Shown one piece after another: positions 1-6,965 of a stretch of DNA of 7,631 bases. The position numbers and the translations under genes are program-made. Every line of letters begins with the position of its first letter. Position 1 is the first letter of the stretch. The notes below the pieces were generated by a model. That model searched no databases. It saw nothing but the letters and a program-made list of their open reading frames with translations, and was not told the origin of the DNA. Source of the DNA: Alcaligenaceae bacterium (GTDB lineage Bacteria > Pseudomonadota > Gammaproteobacteria > Burkholderiales > Burkholderiaceae); the NCBI GenBank assembly GCA_947372575.1, contig CANBUF010000076.1, positions 1-7,631 of the forward strand. The letters run 5' to 3'.

Positions 1-780
1 AGCCGGCGCAACGGTAATCGAGTCACCAGTATGCACACCCATTGGATCGAGGTTTTCGATTGAGCAAACGATGATGCAGTTGTCTGCCGTGTCGCGCACG
101 ACTTCCATCTCGAACTCTTTCCAGCCCAGCAACGACTCTTCGATCAGCAACTCACTGGTCGGCGAGGCTTCGAGGCCGCGACGGCAGATGGTTTCGAATT
201 CTTCGGCGTTATACGCAATACCGCCGCCACTGCCACCGAGCGTGAAACTTGGGCGAATCACACTTGGAAAACCGGAGGTCCCGAGTTCAACGGCAATGCG
301 CTTATGGACTTCCCAGGCTTCTTCAAGCGTATGCGCCACGCCTGACTTGGCAGACTCCAGTCCAATCGCAGTCATCGCGACTTTGAATTTTTGGCGGTCT
401 TCGGCTTTTTCGATTGCATGCGCATTCGCACCAATCAGCTCGACACCGTATTTGGCCAGGACGCCGTGCTTATCCAGATCCAGTGCGCAATTCAGTGCGG
501 TCTGTCCGCCCATGGTTGGCAACACAGCGTCTGGACGCTCTTTTTCAATGATTTTTTCAACGACTTGCCAGGTAATCGTTTCGATGTAAGTAACATCGGC
601 CGTCTCAGGGTCGGTCATGATGGTCGCGGGATTGCTATTGACCAGAATCGTGCGATAGCCCTCGGCCTTCAAGGCTTTGCAGGCTTGTGCGCCCGAGTAG
701 TCAAATTCGCAAGCTTGCCCGATGATGATAGGGCCCGCTCCAATAATCAGAATGCTTTTTAGGTCTGTACGCTTAGGCAT
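1..780 (-). CDS. carB: Carbamoyl-phosphate synthase large subunit, N-terminal part (partial)
   Basis: The first 260 codons of CarB are present; the frame is open to the left edge, so the rest (the full protein is normally about 1,070 to 1,080 residues) lies outside. CarB uses ammonia delivered by CarA plus bicarbonate and two ATP to make carbamoyl phosphate for pyrimidine and arginine synthesis in the cytosol. The translation begins [20 protein letters not shown] and shows the usual N-terminal blocks: [17 protein letters not shown] (21-37), [12 protein letters not shown] (48-59), [11 protein letters not shown] (87-97), the ATP-binding Arg129 in [24 protein letters not shown] (176-191) and [14 protein letters not shown] (241-254). 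Compared with the E. coli protein as I recall it, there is an insertion of about seven residues near 157-167, which I also recall from Bordetella-type homologues. The start is 9 bases downstream of the carA stop, with a weak AAAGAG just upstream, so it is translated in an operon with carA. Confidence 0.97.
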   Translation of the reverse strand, partial: MPKRTDLKSILIIGAGPIIIGQACEFDYSGAQACKALKAEGYRTILVNSNPATIMTDPETADVTYIETITWQVVEKIIEKERPDAVLPTMGGQTALNCALDLDKHGVLAKYGVELIGANAHAIEKAEDRQKFKVAMTAIGLESAKSGVAHTLEEAWEVHKRIAVELGTSGFPSVIRPSFTLGGSGGGIAYNAEEFETICRRGLEASPTSELLIEESLLGWKEFEMEVVRDTADNCIIVCSIENLDPMGVHTGDSITVAPA

Positions 781-789
781 GGGGACTCT

Positions 790-2028
790 TTATTTTTGAC
801 CGGCCATCTGGCTCATGAATTTATCGAACAACACGACGATGTCGTGAGGACCAGGACTGGCTTCAGGGTGACCCTGGAAACAGAACGCAGGGCGATCGGT
901 TAATTCAAACCCTTGCAGCGTTCCATCAAACAGCGAAATGTGCGTGACACGGGCGTTGGCTGGCAGAGTCGTGGGGTCCACGCCAAAACCATGATTCTGT
1001 GCCGTGATAAACACGCGCCCGGTTGCGACATCCTGCACAGGATGGTTCGAGCCGTGATGGCCCGTTTTCATCTTGATCGTCTTGGCGCCAATGGCCAGGC
1101 CCATGATCTGGTGCCCCAGGCAAATCCCGAAGACCGGGAGCTTACGCTCAAGAAAAACCCTGGTCGCAGCAATTGCATAGTCACAAGGATCCGGATCCCC
1201 GGGACCATTGGAGAGGAATACGCCATCTGGATTAAGCTTGAGGACGTCTTCTGCTGTGGTCTGGGCAGGTACGACGGTAATGCTGCATCCACGCTCAGCA
1301 AGAAGGCGCAGGATATTGGATTTCACACCAAAGTCATACGCCACCACCAGGGGCTTTTTGCCCTCTGCTTTGGCATAGCCTTTGCCAAGTGTCCAGGTGG
1401 ACTGCGTCCAGCTCGCAGATTCCTTAAGGGAGACGACTTTTGCTAGGTCTTGACCCGACATCCCTGGAAAGCTGCGCGCAAGTGCGAGCGCTTGATCAGC
1501 ATCCTCACCTACCAGAATGCATCCGCCCTGCGCACCACCCTCGCGAAGAATGCGCGTGAGCATTCGGGTGTCGATATCAGAAATGGCGACGATCCCCTGG
1601 GCTTTCAGGTAGTCCGGCAAAGACTGTGTGGAGCGAAAATTCGACACCCTGGCAGGACAATCGCGCACGATCAGTCCAGCTGCATGGATTTTGGAGGACT
1701 CGACGTCCTCAGTATTGACACCCGTGTTCCCGATATGGGGATAGGTCAGCGTGACGATTTGTCCGCTGTAACTCGGGTCTGTCAGGATTTCTTGGTAACC
1801 CGTCATAGCGGTGTTAAAGACCACCTCGGCGACCGAGTGACCATCCGCCCCAATCGAAATTCCCTTGAAAATCGTCCCATCGGCCAAGGCTAAAATCGCT
1901 GTTTTAGGGCGTGTGTGACCCGCGGCTTGTCCGGCGGCTTGCCCTATAGCATCATGAGCGAACTTGCTATTACCGCTACTTGTGGCATTCTCTGGAAATA
2001 TATTCGGCAGCACAATCAACCCCGGCAT
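790..2028 (-). CDS. carA: Carbamoyl-phosphate synthase small (glutaminase) subunit
   Basis: CarA hydrolyses glutamine and passes ammonia to CarB. With the ATG at 2028 the protein has 412 residues. The conserved small-subunit domain starts near [12 protein letters not shown] (about residues 43-54), followed by [17 protein letters not shown] and [13 protein letters not shown]. The C-terminal half is a class I glutamine amidotransferase with the nucleophile Cys303 in VFGICLGHQ and the partners His387 and Glu389 in [12 protein letters not shown], so the triad is intact. The usual length is about 375 to 390, so this start leaves an extra leader of some 20 to 30 residues. An ATG at 2094 is also in frame, but it would run antisense through the first codons of tal and lie upstream of the likely promoter, so I reject it. 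A GTG at 2013 (407 residues, beginning with a Val-Leu-Pro stretch) has GGGG six bases upstream and is a real alternative. carB follows after 9 bases. Confidence 0.96.
   Translation of the reverse strand: MPGLIVLPNIFPENATSSGNSKFAHDAIGQAAGQAAGHTRPKTAILALADGTIFKGISIGADGHSVAEVVFNTAMTGYQEILTDPSYSGQIVTLTYPHIGNTGVNTEDVESSKIHAAGLIVRDCPARVSNFRSTQSLPDYLKAQGIVAISDIDTRMLTRILREGGAQGGCILVGEDADQALALARSFPGMSGQDLAKVVSLKESASWTQSTWTLGKGYAKAEGKKPLVVAYDFGVKSNILRLLAERGCSITVVPAQTTAEDVLKLNPDGVFLSNGPGDPDPCDYAIAATRVFLERKLPVFGICLGHQIMGLAIGAKTIKMKTGHHGSNHPVQDVATGRVFITAQNHGFGVDPTTLPANARVTHISLFDGTLQGFELTDRPAFCFQGHPEASPGPHDIVVLFDKFMSQMAGQK
1921..1944 (-). repeat. 12-base tandem repeat in carA encoding GQAAGQAA
   Basis: Two adjacent 12-base units (1933-1944 and 1921-1932 on the minus strand), GGGCAAGCCGCC and GGACAAGCCGCG, match at 10 of 12 positions and encode Gly-Gln-Ala-Ala twice. 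They sit in the low-complexity leader of CarA just before the conserved domain. This looks like a local duplication in a tolerant linker and not a mobile element. Confidence 0.7.
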
Positions 2029-2049
2029 CTGTATCAATAAGCAAACCTT

Positions 2050-2054
2050 GGAAG
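2050..2054 (+). promoter_or_regulatory. Ribosome-binding site deciding the tal start
   Basis: GGAAG lies nine bases before the ATG at 2064. It supports that start over an in-frame ATG at 1980, which would add 28 unconserved residues that are antisense to carA. Confidence 0.6.
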
Positions 2055-2080
2055 TATAACCCGATGACCACCCTTCTCGA
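2053..2080 (-). promoter_or_regulatory. Candidate sigma-70 promoter of carAB inside the tal start region
   Basis: Read on the minus strand, TCGAGA (2080-2075, four of six matches to the -35 consensus) and TATACT (2058-2053, five of six to the -10 consensus) are separated by 16 bases. Transcription would begin near 2046, leaving about 18 bases before the ATG at 2028 or about 33 before the GTG at 2013. The -35 lies inside the tal coding sequence and the -10 overlaps the tal ribosome-binding site. This position argues against the carA start at 2094. The call rests on motif matching alone. Confidence 0.45.
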
Positions 2081-3023
2081 TTCTCTGCGTTCATTTACCA
2101 CTGTGGTTGCCGATACAGGCGATTTTGAGAGCATGCGGCGCTACCAGCCCACCGATGCCACCACCAATCCTTCGCTGATCCTCAAAGCCGTCCAGCAAGA
2201 CGCATACCGCCCCCTGCTAGACCGTTGCGTCAAAGACAATCCCCATAGCAGCGCGGACGAACTGGTCGACCAGCTTCTGGTGTCTTTTGGGCGCGAAATC
2301 CTAAATATCGTGCCAGGACGGGTCTCGACAGAGGTCGATGCACGTCTGTCGTTTGATGTGCGTGCCACCGTCGATCGTGCCAGACGTCTCATCGCCCTGT
2401 ACGAAAAAACCGGTTTTGGACGGGATCGCATTCTCATCAAGATCGCCTCGACCTGGGAAGGCATTCAGGCCGCGCGCACTCTGCAGTCCGAGGGAATTCA
2501 CTGCAACCTGACCCTGCTGTTTTCGCTGGTACAGGCTGTGGCCTGCGCCGAGGCAGGTGCCCAGCTGATCTCTCCTTTTGTCGGGCGAATTTATGACTGG
2601 CACAAAAAGCAGCAAGGCGCGTCCTGGGATGAGGCCGCCTCAAGCGGCGCCAAAGATCCCGGCGTCGCCTCTGTATCGGCGATTTATCGTTATTACAAGA
2701 ATTTTGGCATTCCTACAGAGATCATGGGGGCAAGCTTCAGAAACACCGGGCAAATCCTGGCGCTTGCTGGGTGTGACTTGCTGACAATCAGTCCTGACTT
2801 GTTGGCACAGCTCGCAGCTGTCACCGAGCCGCTGTCAGCCAGCCTGACGCTTGAGACCGCACAGAGGGATGCGCCAGTCATCATTCAGGCAGATGAGCGG
2901 AACTTTCGCTTCATGCTCAACGAGGATGCCATGGCCAGTGAAAAGCTTTCAGAAGGCATTCGTGCTTTTGTGTCGGATGCGGCCAAGCTCGATGCACTGA
3001 TTTTGGCCCAGCGCAGCAAGTAG
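2064..3023 (+). CDS. tal: Transaldolase, TalB-type (subclass 1)
   Basis: This cytosolic enzyme of the non-oxidative pentose phosphate pathway moves a dihydroxyacetone unit between sedoheptulose 7-phosphate and glyceraldehyde 3-phosphate, giving erythrose 4-phosphate and fructose 6-phosphate. The protein is 319 residues, close to the 317 of E. coli TalB, and is collinear with it: [10 protein letters not shown] (12-21, with Asp17), [10 protein letters not shown] (31-40), [16 protein letters not shown] (83-98, with Glu90), the Schiff-base Lys126 in [19 protein letters not shown] (148-154), [11 protein letters not shown] (169-179) and MGASFRN (221-227). All recognised active-site positions are present. 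The start is set by homology and by GGAAG nine bases upstream. The gene diverges from carA with about 35 bases between starts, so its promoter must lie in the 5' part of carA. An isolated TATATT at 1999-2004 could be a -10, but no good -35 accompanies it. The importer permease converges from the right. Confidence 0.97.
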   Translation: MTTLLDSLRSFTTVVADTGDFESMRRYQPTDATTNPSLILKAVQQDAYRPLLDRCVKDNPHSSADELVDQLLVSFGREILNIVPGRVSTEVDARLSFDVRATVDRARRLIALYEKTGFGRDRILIKIASTWEGIQAARTLQSEGIHCNLTLLFSLVQAVACAEAGAQLISPFVGRIYDWHKKQQGASWDEAASSGAKDPGVASVSAIYRYYKNFGIPTEIMGASFRNTGQILALAGCDLLTISPDLLAQLAAVTEPLSASLTLETAQRDAPVIIQADERNFRFMLNEDAMASEKLSEGIRAFVSDAAKLDALILAQRSK

Positions 3024-3041
3024 TTGTCAACATGAGCCCAT

Positions 3042-3069
3042 GCCGTGATCCTTTTGCCTGAATCACGGC
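3042..3069. terminator. Inverted repeat after tal, possible weak transcription end or RNA-stabilising hairpin
   Basis: GCCGTGAT (3042-3049) and ATCACGGC (3062-3069) form a perfect 8-base stem with a 12-base loop, 18 bases after the tal stop. No T-tract follows on either strand, so it is not a standard Rho-independent terminator. In a convergent gap it could protect the 3' end of the tal message or help stop transcription from either side. Confidence 0.35.
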
Positions 3070-3133
3070 GTGACGCAAGCAGGTCTGTCGTCAGACGCAC
3101 ACAACTGGGCGGGGCTATCGTGACATTCTGCCT

Positions 3134-3160
3134 GCTAAGCGGGTCTGCCGACGCGTTAGC
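3134..3160. terminator. Imperfect hairpin abutting the permease stop codon
   Basis: GCTAAGCG (3134-3141) pairs with CGCGTTAGC (3152-3160) over eight base pairs with one bulged G and a 10-base loop. On the plus strand a run of five T follows at 3167-3171, six bases after the stem, so this could be a poor intrinsic terminator for tal read-through. On the minus strand it lies directly after the permease TGA but lacks a T-tract. A smaller perfect stem, GTCTG/CAGAC (3083-3096), lies between the two larger repeats. Confidence 0.3.
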
Positions 3161-3958
3161 TCAGAGTTTTTCTGTTTCGCCTGACTTGGGCTGCCATTTC
3201 ATGAGTCGCTTTTCAACGACTGCAACCAGTGTATCCAGAGCAAGAGCAAATACCGTCAACACCACAATTCCGGCATAGACTGTATTGACATCAAAGGTCC
3301 CCTCAGCTTGCAAGATCAGATAGCCAACACCTGCAGCAGACCCCAGATATTCACCCACGACTGCACCGACGAAAGCTAGTCCGACCGAGGTATGGAGACT
3401 GGAAAACACCCAGCTCGTAGCCGACGGTAAATAGACCTGACGTAATAATTGTCGCCGGTCTGCACCCAGCATGCGCGCATTGTCTAGCAAGGTTGGACTC
3501 ACCTCACGCACACCCTGATACACATTAAAAAAGACAATGAAAAATACCAGCGTCACCGCAAGGGCGACCTTGGACCAGATCCCCAGACCAAACCACATGG
3601 CAAAAATTGGCGCAAGAATCACCCGCGGCATCGAATTGGCAGCCTTGATATAGGGATCAAGCACAGCACTAGCCATGGGTGACAAGCCCAACCAGAGTCC
3701 TGCCCCAAGGCCTGACGCCGTACCGATTACAAACGCAAGCGCGGTCTCGGTTAATGTAATGGACAGATGGTGATAGATGTCCCCATTCACGACAAACCAG
3801 TCCCAAATCCTGGACCAGACGCCCAGTGGGCGACCAAAGAAAAAAGCAACCTTCGGGTCACTGGAAGCGATCTGCCAGACCGCCAAAATGATAATCAGGA
3901 TGCTGAGTTGCCAGAGGCGTAAGGACAGTCTGGATTTGGGTTTAAGCAGATTCCACAT
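3161..3958 (-). CDS. ABC importer permease, nitrate/sulfonate/taurine (SsuC/TauC-like) family
   Basis: An inner-membrane permease of 265 residues, the usual size for the BPD_transp_1 family of SsuC, TauC and NrtB. Hydrophobic segments fall at about 15-31, 71-92, 112-126, 130-149, 189-205 and 226-248, giving about six membrane spans. The cytoplasmic EAA loop that docks the ATPase is clear at about 152-180 (EVSPTLLDNARMLGADRRQ, ending in VYLPSA). The ATG at 3956-3958 is four bases after the ATPase stop, which indicates translational coupling; the upstream GCGAG is a weak ribosome-binding site. It is the last gene of the binding protein, ATPase, permease order and converges on tal. The substrate cannot be read from the permease. 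Confidence 0.94.
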   Translation of the reverse strand: MWNLLKPKSRLSLRLWQLSILIIILAVWQIASSDPKVAFFFGRPLGVWSRIWDWFVVNGDIYHHLSITLTETALAFVIGTASGLGAGLWLGLSPMASAVLDPYIKAANSMPRVILAPIFAMWFGLGIWSKVALAVTLVFFIVFFNVYQGVREVSPTLLDNARMLGADRRQLLRQVYLPSATSWVFSSLHTSVGLAFVGAVVGEYLGSAAGVGYLILQAEGTFDVNTVYAGIVVLTVFALALDTLVAVVEKRLMKWQPKSGETEKL

Positions 3959-3962
3959 GTTT

Positions 3963-4775
3963 TCAGGCTCGCTTTTGTTGGGCGTAGCCCTTCAGAACTT
4001 CATCACGCAACACAGCCCAGATCGCGGCATGCAATTCAATAAATCTTGGCTGGACACGCACCTCGGCGACATCTCGTGGCCTGGGCAAATCGATCTCGAA
4101 TTCTCCGATCGGGTGGGTGCCAGGTCCCGCAGACAGCACCACGACCCGATCGCTCATCGCAATGGCTTCATCGAGGTCATGGGTAATGAAAAGGACAGCC
4201 TTGCGTTTGGCCATCCACAGGTCAAGCACTTCGTTTTCCATCAATTGACGCGTCTGAATGTCGAGCGCAGAAAAGGGCTCGTCCATCAGGATGATGTCAG
4301 GATCCCGAATAAGCGTCTGAGCCAGCATGGCGCGCTTTCGCATGCCACCCGACATCTGGTGCGGATAGCGGTCTTCAAAGCCCCCTAGGCCCACGCGACG
4401 CATCCAGACTCGCCCCTGATCGAGAGCCTCTGCACGGTTGACGCCCGCAAACTCCAGTCCTGCAACCACATTATCGAGCGCCGAGCGCCAGGGTAATAAG
4501 GCCTCGCCCTGGAACATATATCCCGCTCGCTTGTTAATACCAACCAGTGGCTCGCCAAACACCCGTACCGACCCCGAAGAAGGTGACAGCAAGCCCGCGC
4601 CAACGTTCAGGAGGGTCGACTTGCCACAACCCGTCGGACCGACCACCGAGACAAATTCACCTGCGGCAATCGACAGCGTGGTTTCGCTGACAGCCGTATA
4701 GCGCTGAGTGGGATCATCTCGCGAGACGAATGTACAAGAAATATTCTCAAGTGAGAGGGCTGCAGCTTCGGACAT
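3963..4775 (-). CDS. ABC importer ATP-binding protein, SsuB/TauB-like
   Basis: A cytoplasmic ATPase of 270 residues that would power the neighbouring permease. All nucleotide-binding motifs are present in order: Walker A GPTGCGKST (46-54), Q-loop Gln89 in YMFQGEALLPWRS, signature MSGGMRKR (141-148), Walker B ILMDEPFSALD (162-172, catalytic Glu166) and H-loop His199 in FITHDLDEA. The signature MSGGM in place of LSGGQ, and the PWRS after the Q-loop, are typical of the nitrate/sulfonate/taurine subfamily and do not suggest loss of activity. The start at 4775 lies 20 bases after the binding-protein stop; the best ribosome-binding candidate, GGAAG, is somewhat far upstream (13 bases). Four bases separate its TGA from the permease ATG, so the two are surely co-translated. 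Confidence 0.95.
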   Translation of the reverse strand: MSEAAALSLENISCTFVSRDDPTQRYTAVSETTLSIAAGEFVSVVGPTGCGKSTLLNVGAGLLSPSSGSVRVFGEPLVGINKRAGYMFQGEALLPWRSALDNVVAGLEFAGVNRAEALDQGRVWMRRVGLGGFEDRYPHQMSGGMRKRAMLAQTLIRDPDIILMDEPFSALDIQTRQLMENEVLDLWMAKRKAVLFITHDLDEAIAMSDRVVVLSAGPGTHPIGEFEIDLPRPRDVAEVRVQPRFIELHAAIWAVLRDEVLKGYAQQKRA

Positions 4776-4795
4776 GGGTAGGGAGTGCTTCCGTA

Positions 4796-5842
4796 TCAGA
4801 GATTGACATCAGGGTATTTTTCATTGGCACGCTTGGCAAAGTCATTTGTCCAGGTTTTACCAAGATCGACTTTGGTGCCTTTTAGTTCAGGACTGTAAGC
4901 TTCAAGAGCCTTCAGTGACGTGGCTGGCCCATCCTCAGGCATCATGCCATCTGGCGAGAAGCCTTCCATGCCCTTGCTGACAGAAAGCGTATAGATCGCA
5001 GGATCACCAAGCAGGTAATTCTCTGGGACAACTTTCGTCACACCAGCGGGGCCTGCTTTCTGAATCCATTTATTGGCGCGAACGATCGCGTTGGTCAATG
5101 CCTGAGTCGTGCCCGGATTCGCATCAATATAAGCCTGGGGTGCATACAGACTGCCTGCAGGCATATTGCCGCCGAACACCTCGATCGTGTCCTTGACTTT
5201 ACGTGTATCGGAAATAATCTGGATATCTTTCGAGGCTTCAAGCATGGACAAGACAGGATCCAGATTCGAAATCGCATCGATCTGCCCGGAACGCAAAGCA
5301 GTCACTGCACCGGCACCTGCCCCCACGCCGATGATTGAGACATCTGAAGGTTTCAGGCCATGTTTAGCCAGAAAGAAATTCACCATCATCTGGGTCGACG
5401 AACCGGGAGCGGTCACGCCAATTTTCTTGCCTTTGAGATCGGCCGGCGACTTGTAGTCAGGCATATTCTTGGTCGACACGCCAATCGCAATCATGGGAGC
5501 GCGTCCCTGCAACACAAAACAACGGAAAAACTGACCTTTGGACTGCATATTGATGTTGTGTTCAAACGCACCTGATACGACATCTGCACTTCCGCCCACA
5601 ACGGCCTGAAGCGCTTTAGACCCACCAGCAAAATCCGAAATCGTCACATCCAGACCTTCGTCTTTAAAGTAGCCCAGCCGGTCAGCTACCGTGAGGGGCA
5701 GGTAGTAAGTCAGGGCCTGGCCACCCACAGCGATATGTACTTTAGTTTTTTCTGGTTTTTGTGCAAAGACAAAGCCCGGAGCGATCGACATCGCGCTGGC
5801 AGCGCCTGCAAGTTTGAGCAAATGACGGCGTGATATCGACAT
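4796..5842 (-). CDS. ABC importer periplasmic substrate-binding protein, NMT1/SsuA/TauA-like, with Tat-like signal
   Basis: A 348-residue binding protein that would capture the substrate in the periplasm and hand it to the permease. The N-terminus carries SRRHLLK (4-10), close to the twin-arginine consensus, then a weakly hydrophobic stretch and a probable signal peptidase site after FVFA (cleavage after Ala27). There is no lipobox cysteine, so it should be soluble. The mature part has family hallmarks: YLPLTVADRLGYFKDEGLDV (47-66), DFAGGSKALQAVVGGSADV (70-88), DLKGKKIGVTAPGSST (135-150) and LRSGQIDAI (183-191). These place it among nitrate/sulfonate/taurine or pyrimidine-precursor binding proteins, but the ligand is not evident. 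The start has a good ribosome-binding site six bases upstream. It is the first gene of the importer operon, 85 bases after recR on the same strand. Confidence 0.95.
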   Translation of the reverse strand: MSISRRHLLKLAGAASAMSIAPGFVFAQKPEKTKVHIAVGGQALTYYLPLTVADRLGYFKDEGLDVTISDFAGGSKALQAVVGGSADVVSGAFEHNINMQSKGQFFRCFVLQGRAPMIAIGVSTKNMPDYKSPADLKGKKIGVTAPGSSTQMMVNFFLAKHGLKPSDVSIIGVGAGAGAVTALRSGQIDAISNLDPVLSMLEASKDIQIISDTRKVKDTIEVFGGNMPAGSLYAPQAYIDANPGTTQALTNAIVRANKWIQKAGPAGVTKVVPENYLLGDPAIYTLSVSKGMEGFSPDGMMPEDGPATSLKALEAYSPELKGTKVDLGKTWTNDFAKRANEKYPDVNL

Positions 5843-5847
5843 GGTGT

Positions 5848-5852
5848 TCTCC
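5848..5852 (-). promoter_or_regulatory. Strong ribosome-binding site of the binding-protein gene
   Basis: GGAGA on the minus strand ends five bases before the ATG at 5842 (six from its GGAG core). It is the best Shine-Dalgarno match for any gene in the window, fitting the high expression usual for a periplasmic binding protein. Confidence 0.7.
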
Positions 5853-5859
5853 GACTAAT

Positions 5860-5888
5860 TTTTAAGTATTTAGGATTTTAAGGTTTTA
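5860..5888 (-). repeat. AT-rich 13-base direct repeats upstream of the importer operon
   Basis: On the minus strand TAAAACCTTAAAA (5888-5876) and TAAATACTTAAAA (5872-5860) match at 11 of 13 positions and start 16 bases apart. They lie between recR and the binding-protein ATG, over the candidate -10. They could be a paired operator or just low-complexity AT-rich leader DNA. Confidence 0.4.
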
Positions 5889-5903
5889 TTTTTTGCGGCG
5901 TAA
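5875..5903 (-). promoter_or_regulatory. Candidate promoter of the importer operon
   Basis: The minus strand has TAAAAT (5880-5875, five of six to the -10 consensus). A 17-base AT-rich spacer precedes it, and the -35 position holds TTACGC (5903-5898), a poor match. Transcription would begin near 5868, about 25 bases before the ATG. The weak -35 suggests either an activator-dependent promoter or read-through from recR. Motif evidence only. Confidence 0.3.
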
Positions 5904-5927
5904 CGGATCAGGCGACCTATGCAGCAA

Positions 5928-6536
5928 TCAGGTGGGTTTGCGTTCCATGAGCGCCCAGGCAACGGTGCCGGCGTCGACATATTCTATTTCGCTACCGGCA
6001 GGCACGCCGCGTGCCAGACGCGTCACCTTGATCCCGCGGGACCTCAGGGCTTCAGACAGATAGTGTGCCGTGGTTTCACCTTCGGCTGTAAAGTTGGTGG
6101 CGAGGATGACTTCCTGGACGACACCATCATTGGCTCGCTTGAGGACACGATCAAAATCCAGCTCATCAGGCCCCATACCCTCAAGAGGAGCCAGGCGGCC
6201 CATCAAGACGTAGTACAGGCCCTGGTATCCATGCGTGGCTTCGATGGAGTTCTGGTCAGCTGGCGTCTCGACAATACACAACAAAGTATTGTCCCGCTCT
6301 GGATGATCACAGGTCGCACAGACGGGGATTTCTGTGAAGCCATTGCACAATTCACAATGCTGCAAGCGTTGCACAGCCTCAGTGAGCGCGCGTCCAAGCT
6401 GCTCGGCGGCTTTGAGATCGTGTTGCAGCAGATGATAGGTCATGCGACGTGCCGTGCGCACACCAACGCCCGGCAGGCGACGCAAGGCGTCAACCAGTGC
6501 CAGGAGTGGCTGTGGTTCGGACGAGGAATTTTCCAT
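5928..6536 (-). CDS. recR: Recombination mediator protein RecR
   Basis: RecR works with RecF or RecO to load RecA on gapped DNA coated by single-strand binding protein. The 202-residue length is normal for the family (about 200). A helix-hairpin-helix lies near the N-terminus ([20 protein letters not shown], 18-37). Next come a four-cysteine zinc finger (Cys61, Cys64, Cys73, Cys76) and a Toprim domain beginning [15 protein letters not shown] (85-99), with [15 protein letters not shown] (106-120) and [16 protein letters not shown] (142-157). The C-terminal Walker-B-like segment [17 protein letters not shown] (172-188) is also present. Its ATG overlaps the ybaB stop by one base (TGATG), and no good ribosome-binding site precedes it, so translation is probably coupled to ybaB. 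Confidence 0.97.
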   Translation of the reverse strand: MENSSSEPQPLLALVDALRRLPGVGVRTARRMTYHLLQHDLKAAEQLGRALTEAVQRLQHCELCNGFTEIPVCATCDHPERDNTLLCIVETPADQNSIEATHGYQGLYYVLMGRLAPLEGMGPDELDFDRVLKRANDGVVQEVILATNFTAEGETTAHYLSEALRSRGIKVTRLARGVPAGSEIEYVDAGTVAWALMERKPT

Positions 6537-6862
6537 CAGAAAGGAAGCTTCATTCCTGGTGGCAAGGGCATACCCGCTGTCACAGCCGACATTTTTTCCT
6601 GCGAAGTCGCCTCGGCCTTGCGCAATGCATCATTAAATGCCGCAGCGACGAGGTCCTCAAGCATATCTTTGTCTTCGGCAAGCAAACTGGGGTCGATGGT
6701 CACCCGTTTGACGTCATGGCGACACGTCATGGTGACCTTGACGAGGTTGCCGCCTGCGGCACCTTCAACCAGAATGTCCGACAAGGCGTCTTGCGCCTTT
6801 TTCATATTTTCCTGCATCTGCTGGGCCTGACGCATCAGACCTGCGATTTGTCCTTTCATCAT
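6536..6862 (-). CDS. ybaB: YbaB/EbfC-family nucleoid-associated protein
   Basis: A small DNA-binding protein of 108 residues, the family's usual size. Homologues form tweezer-like dimers that bind DNA and associate with the nucleoid; the exact cellular role is not settled. The sequence shows the N-terminal helical segment [17 protein letters not shown] (8-24), the central [20 protein letters not shown] (34-53), IDPSLL (56-61) and the proline-rich tail [12 protein letters not shown] (97-108). Two ATG codons stand side by side at 6862 and 6859; AGGA lies nine bases before the first, which I prefer. A 103-base gap separates it from dnaX upstream, and it overlaps recR downstream by one base. This is the conserved dnaX-ybaB-recR arrangement. 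Confidence 0.96.
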   Translation of the reverse strand: MMKGQIAGLMRQAQQMQENMKKAQDALSDILVEGAAGGNLVKVTMTCRHDVKRVTIDPSLLAEDKDMLEDLVAAAFNDALRKAEATSQEKMSAVTAGMPLPPGMKLPF

Positions 6863-6965
6863 TTTATGGATTCCTGATTGGGATGATTCAAAATTAATCT
6901 GCGTAATATCGGAGGTATGAAATTCAGAATAAGGGGTCTTTCGATGAGTCCGGCTGCGTGCAAAC
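6863..6965. other. dnaX-ybaB intergenic gap
   Basis: 103 bases between the dnaX stop and the ybaB start. I see no convincing promoter pair, strong hairpin or RNA gene. AGGA near 6870-6875 (minus strand) serves as the ybaB ribosome-binding site. GGAGG at about 6911-6915 on the plus strand sits only one base before an ATG and opens only an antisense frame through dnaX, so I do not treat it as a gene start. Confidence 0.5.

Noticed and set aside
913..1893. Two long plus-strand frames (913-1446 and 1450-1893) opposite carA
   Set aside because: Both are antisense to conserved carA coding sequence, including its catalytic region, and resemble no protein I know.
2055..2060. TATAAC on the plus strand as a tal -10
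   Set aside because: It would start transcription at or after the tal ATG and lacks a suitable -35; it is the complement of the carA -10 candidate.
1980..2063. Extension of tal to an ATG at 1980
   Set aside because: Homology with TalB begins at the ATG at 2064, which has GGAAG upstream; the extra 28 residues are unconserved and antisense to carA.
2029..2094. Extension of carA to an ATG at 2094
   Set aside because: The added 22 residues are antisense to the tal start and its first codons, and lie upstream of or within the candidate carA promoter. There is no ribosome-binding site.
3777..4388. A 203-codon plus-strand frame across the permease/ATPase junction
   Set aside because: Antisense to two clear transporter genes, with no recognisable domain.
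5919..6830. A 303-codon open frame on the plus strand across recR and ybaB
   Set aside because: It is fully antisense to two well-recognised overlapping genes, has no family resemblance and no ribosome-binding site. It is a shadow frame.
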